From: a bacterium | GTDB lineage: Bacteria > Planctomycetota > JACOTG01 > JAUIME01 | Assembly (NCBI GenBank): GCA_030433195.1 | Contig: JAUIME010000241.1 | Span: 1 to 7,432 of the forward strand | Reading direction: 5' to 3' | Length of the DNA stretch: 7,432 bases | In this document: positions 6,971 to 7,432 of the stretch, in pieces | Position numbering within the stretch: position 1 is the first letter of the stretch | Layout of the letters: the number at the start of each line of letters is the position of its first letter | The notes under the pieces: model-generated | The model's input: only the letters and a program-made list of their open reading frames with translations | Databases searched by the model: none | What the model was told of the DNA's origin: nothing | Position numbers and translations under genes: made by a program

Positions 6971-7333
6971 ATGCAACCCTCCCCTGATTCCGCCACCGGT
7001 TCCGCCCACGATTCCGATGTCGTGCGGCTGTGGATTCTGCCGCTCGTGACCGCGGCGATCTTGCTCTCGTTCTGCTGGGTGTACCCGCGCGCGATCGTCG
7101 CGTGGCTCGGCGAGTCGAACCCGTGGACGAGCTACCTCTACCTGTACGGTTTCGGCTTCGCGTTCTTCCTGTTCGGGATCGTCATGATCCTGCGCACGGG
7201 AGCGTGCAAGCTCGGCCGCGGCTGGGACTCGGCGTGGTTCGCGGTGCTGCTCGGCGGGTACGTCTTCTTCGCGAGCCTGCACGCGCTGTGGATCGTCTTG
7301 GCGCAGACGATTCCGTTCCGGGGAGGTTCCTGA
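6971..7333 (+). CDS. Small three-helix membrane protein, unknown function
   Basis: A 120-residue protein with a polar, Ser/Asp-rich N-terminus and three predicted membrane helices at about 20-38, 54-74 and 88-111. Between helices 1 and 2 is a short loop with GESNPWTSYLYLYGFG; between 2 and 3 is a basic, Cys-containing loop RTGACKLGRG (75-84). By the positive-inside rule that basic loop is probably cytoplasmic. There is no signal-peptidase site and no known enzyme motif. ATG at 6971 has AAGGAG five bases upstream, an excellent start. The stop is followed after one base by the ATG of the next membrane-protein gene, so the two are one transcript and their products may form a complex. The layout resembles a small subunit placed before a transporter, but I do not recognise the family and the role is open. 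Confidence 0.8.
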   Translation: MQPSPDSATGSAHDSDVVRLWILPLVTAAILLSFCWVYPRAIVAWLGESNPWTSYLYLYGFGFAFFLFGIVMILRTGACKLGRGWDSAWFAVLLGGYVFFASLHALWIVLAQTIPFRGGS

Positions 7334-7334
7334 A

Positions 7335-7432
7335 ATGCCGCAAGAGTTCGGAATCGACCTGACCACGGGCGCCACGATCGTCATCGGCGTGATCGTCGTC
7401 TTCTACTTCCTCATGATCACGGCGTTCGGGAC
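7335..7432 (+). CDS. N-terminus of a membrane protein, cut by window end
   Basis: ATG at 7335 lies one base after the previous stop (TGA-A-ATG) and has GGGAGG eight bases upstream, partly overlapping the end of the preceding gene. The 32 complete codons give a short polar start (MPQEFGIDLTTG) and one hydrophobic helix at about 13-30 containing VFYFLMI. A short N-terminus before a first helix is what secondary transporters such as sodium:solute symporters often show, but this is too little sequence to assign a family. Coupled translation with the upstream small membrane protein is likely. Confidence 0.7.
   Translation, partial: MPQEFGIDLTTGATIVIGVIVVFYFLMITAFG

Noticed and set aside
6761..7384. 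A 207-codon minus-strand frame opposite the small membrane protein
   Set aside because: Arg/Glu-rich composition without any recognisable motif; the plus strand has well-placed ribosome sites and clear membrane helices.

Overview
This is a high-GC bacterial window with long, tightly packed genes on both strands. The best guess for the source is Planctomycetota or a close relative. That rests mainly on the secreted HEAT-repeat protein at 5058-6785, whose Trp-rich segment (WELWWAFN) after a Gly-rich stretch I associate with planctomycete proteins. The phylum is an inference from memory and was not searched.

Left part, minus strand: 1-915 is the 5' portion of a PlsC-type acyltransferase gene that runs off the window edge. 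A good sigma70-like promoter lies at 982-1009 in the gap before it. 1125-4067 is a complete M16C (presequence-protease-like) zinc metallopeptidase. 4076-4819 is a Bpt/Ate-type aminoacyl-tRNA-protein transferase. The transferase and peptidase form a very tight pair: only 8 nt separate the stop from the ATG, and a TTG start overlapping the stop is possible. The transferase tags N-termini for the N-degron route and the peptidase degrades oligopeptides, so the pair suggests linked protein turnover and peptide clearance.

Middle, 4820-5057: a divergent control region. It has a -10-like box for each direction and, in the presumed leader of the plus-strand gene, a nested stem-loop at 4992-5039.

Right part, plus strand: 5058-6785 encodes an exported protein of about 13 HEAT-like repeats with near-constant 31-35 residue spacing. 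After a 185 nt gap containing a promoter and a palindrome at the predicted transcription start, 6971-7333 encodes a small three-helix membrane protein. One base later, at 7335, comes the start of a further membrane protein that is cut by the window end. These last two look like an operon, perhaps for a transporter and a small partner.

I saw no tRNA, rRNA, CRISPR array, insertion sequence or clear mobile-element boundary. Every gene is in good coding order without visible frameshifts. The window looks like ordinary chromosomal core sequence; its most interesting parts are the transferase-peptidase pair and the regulatory structures.
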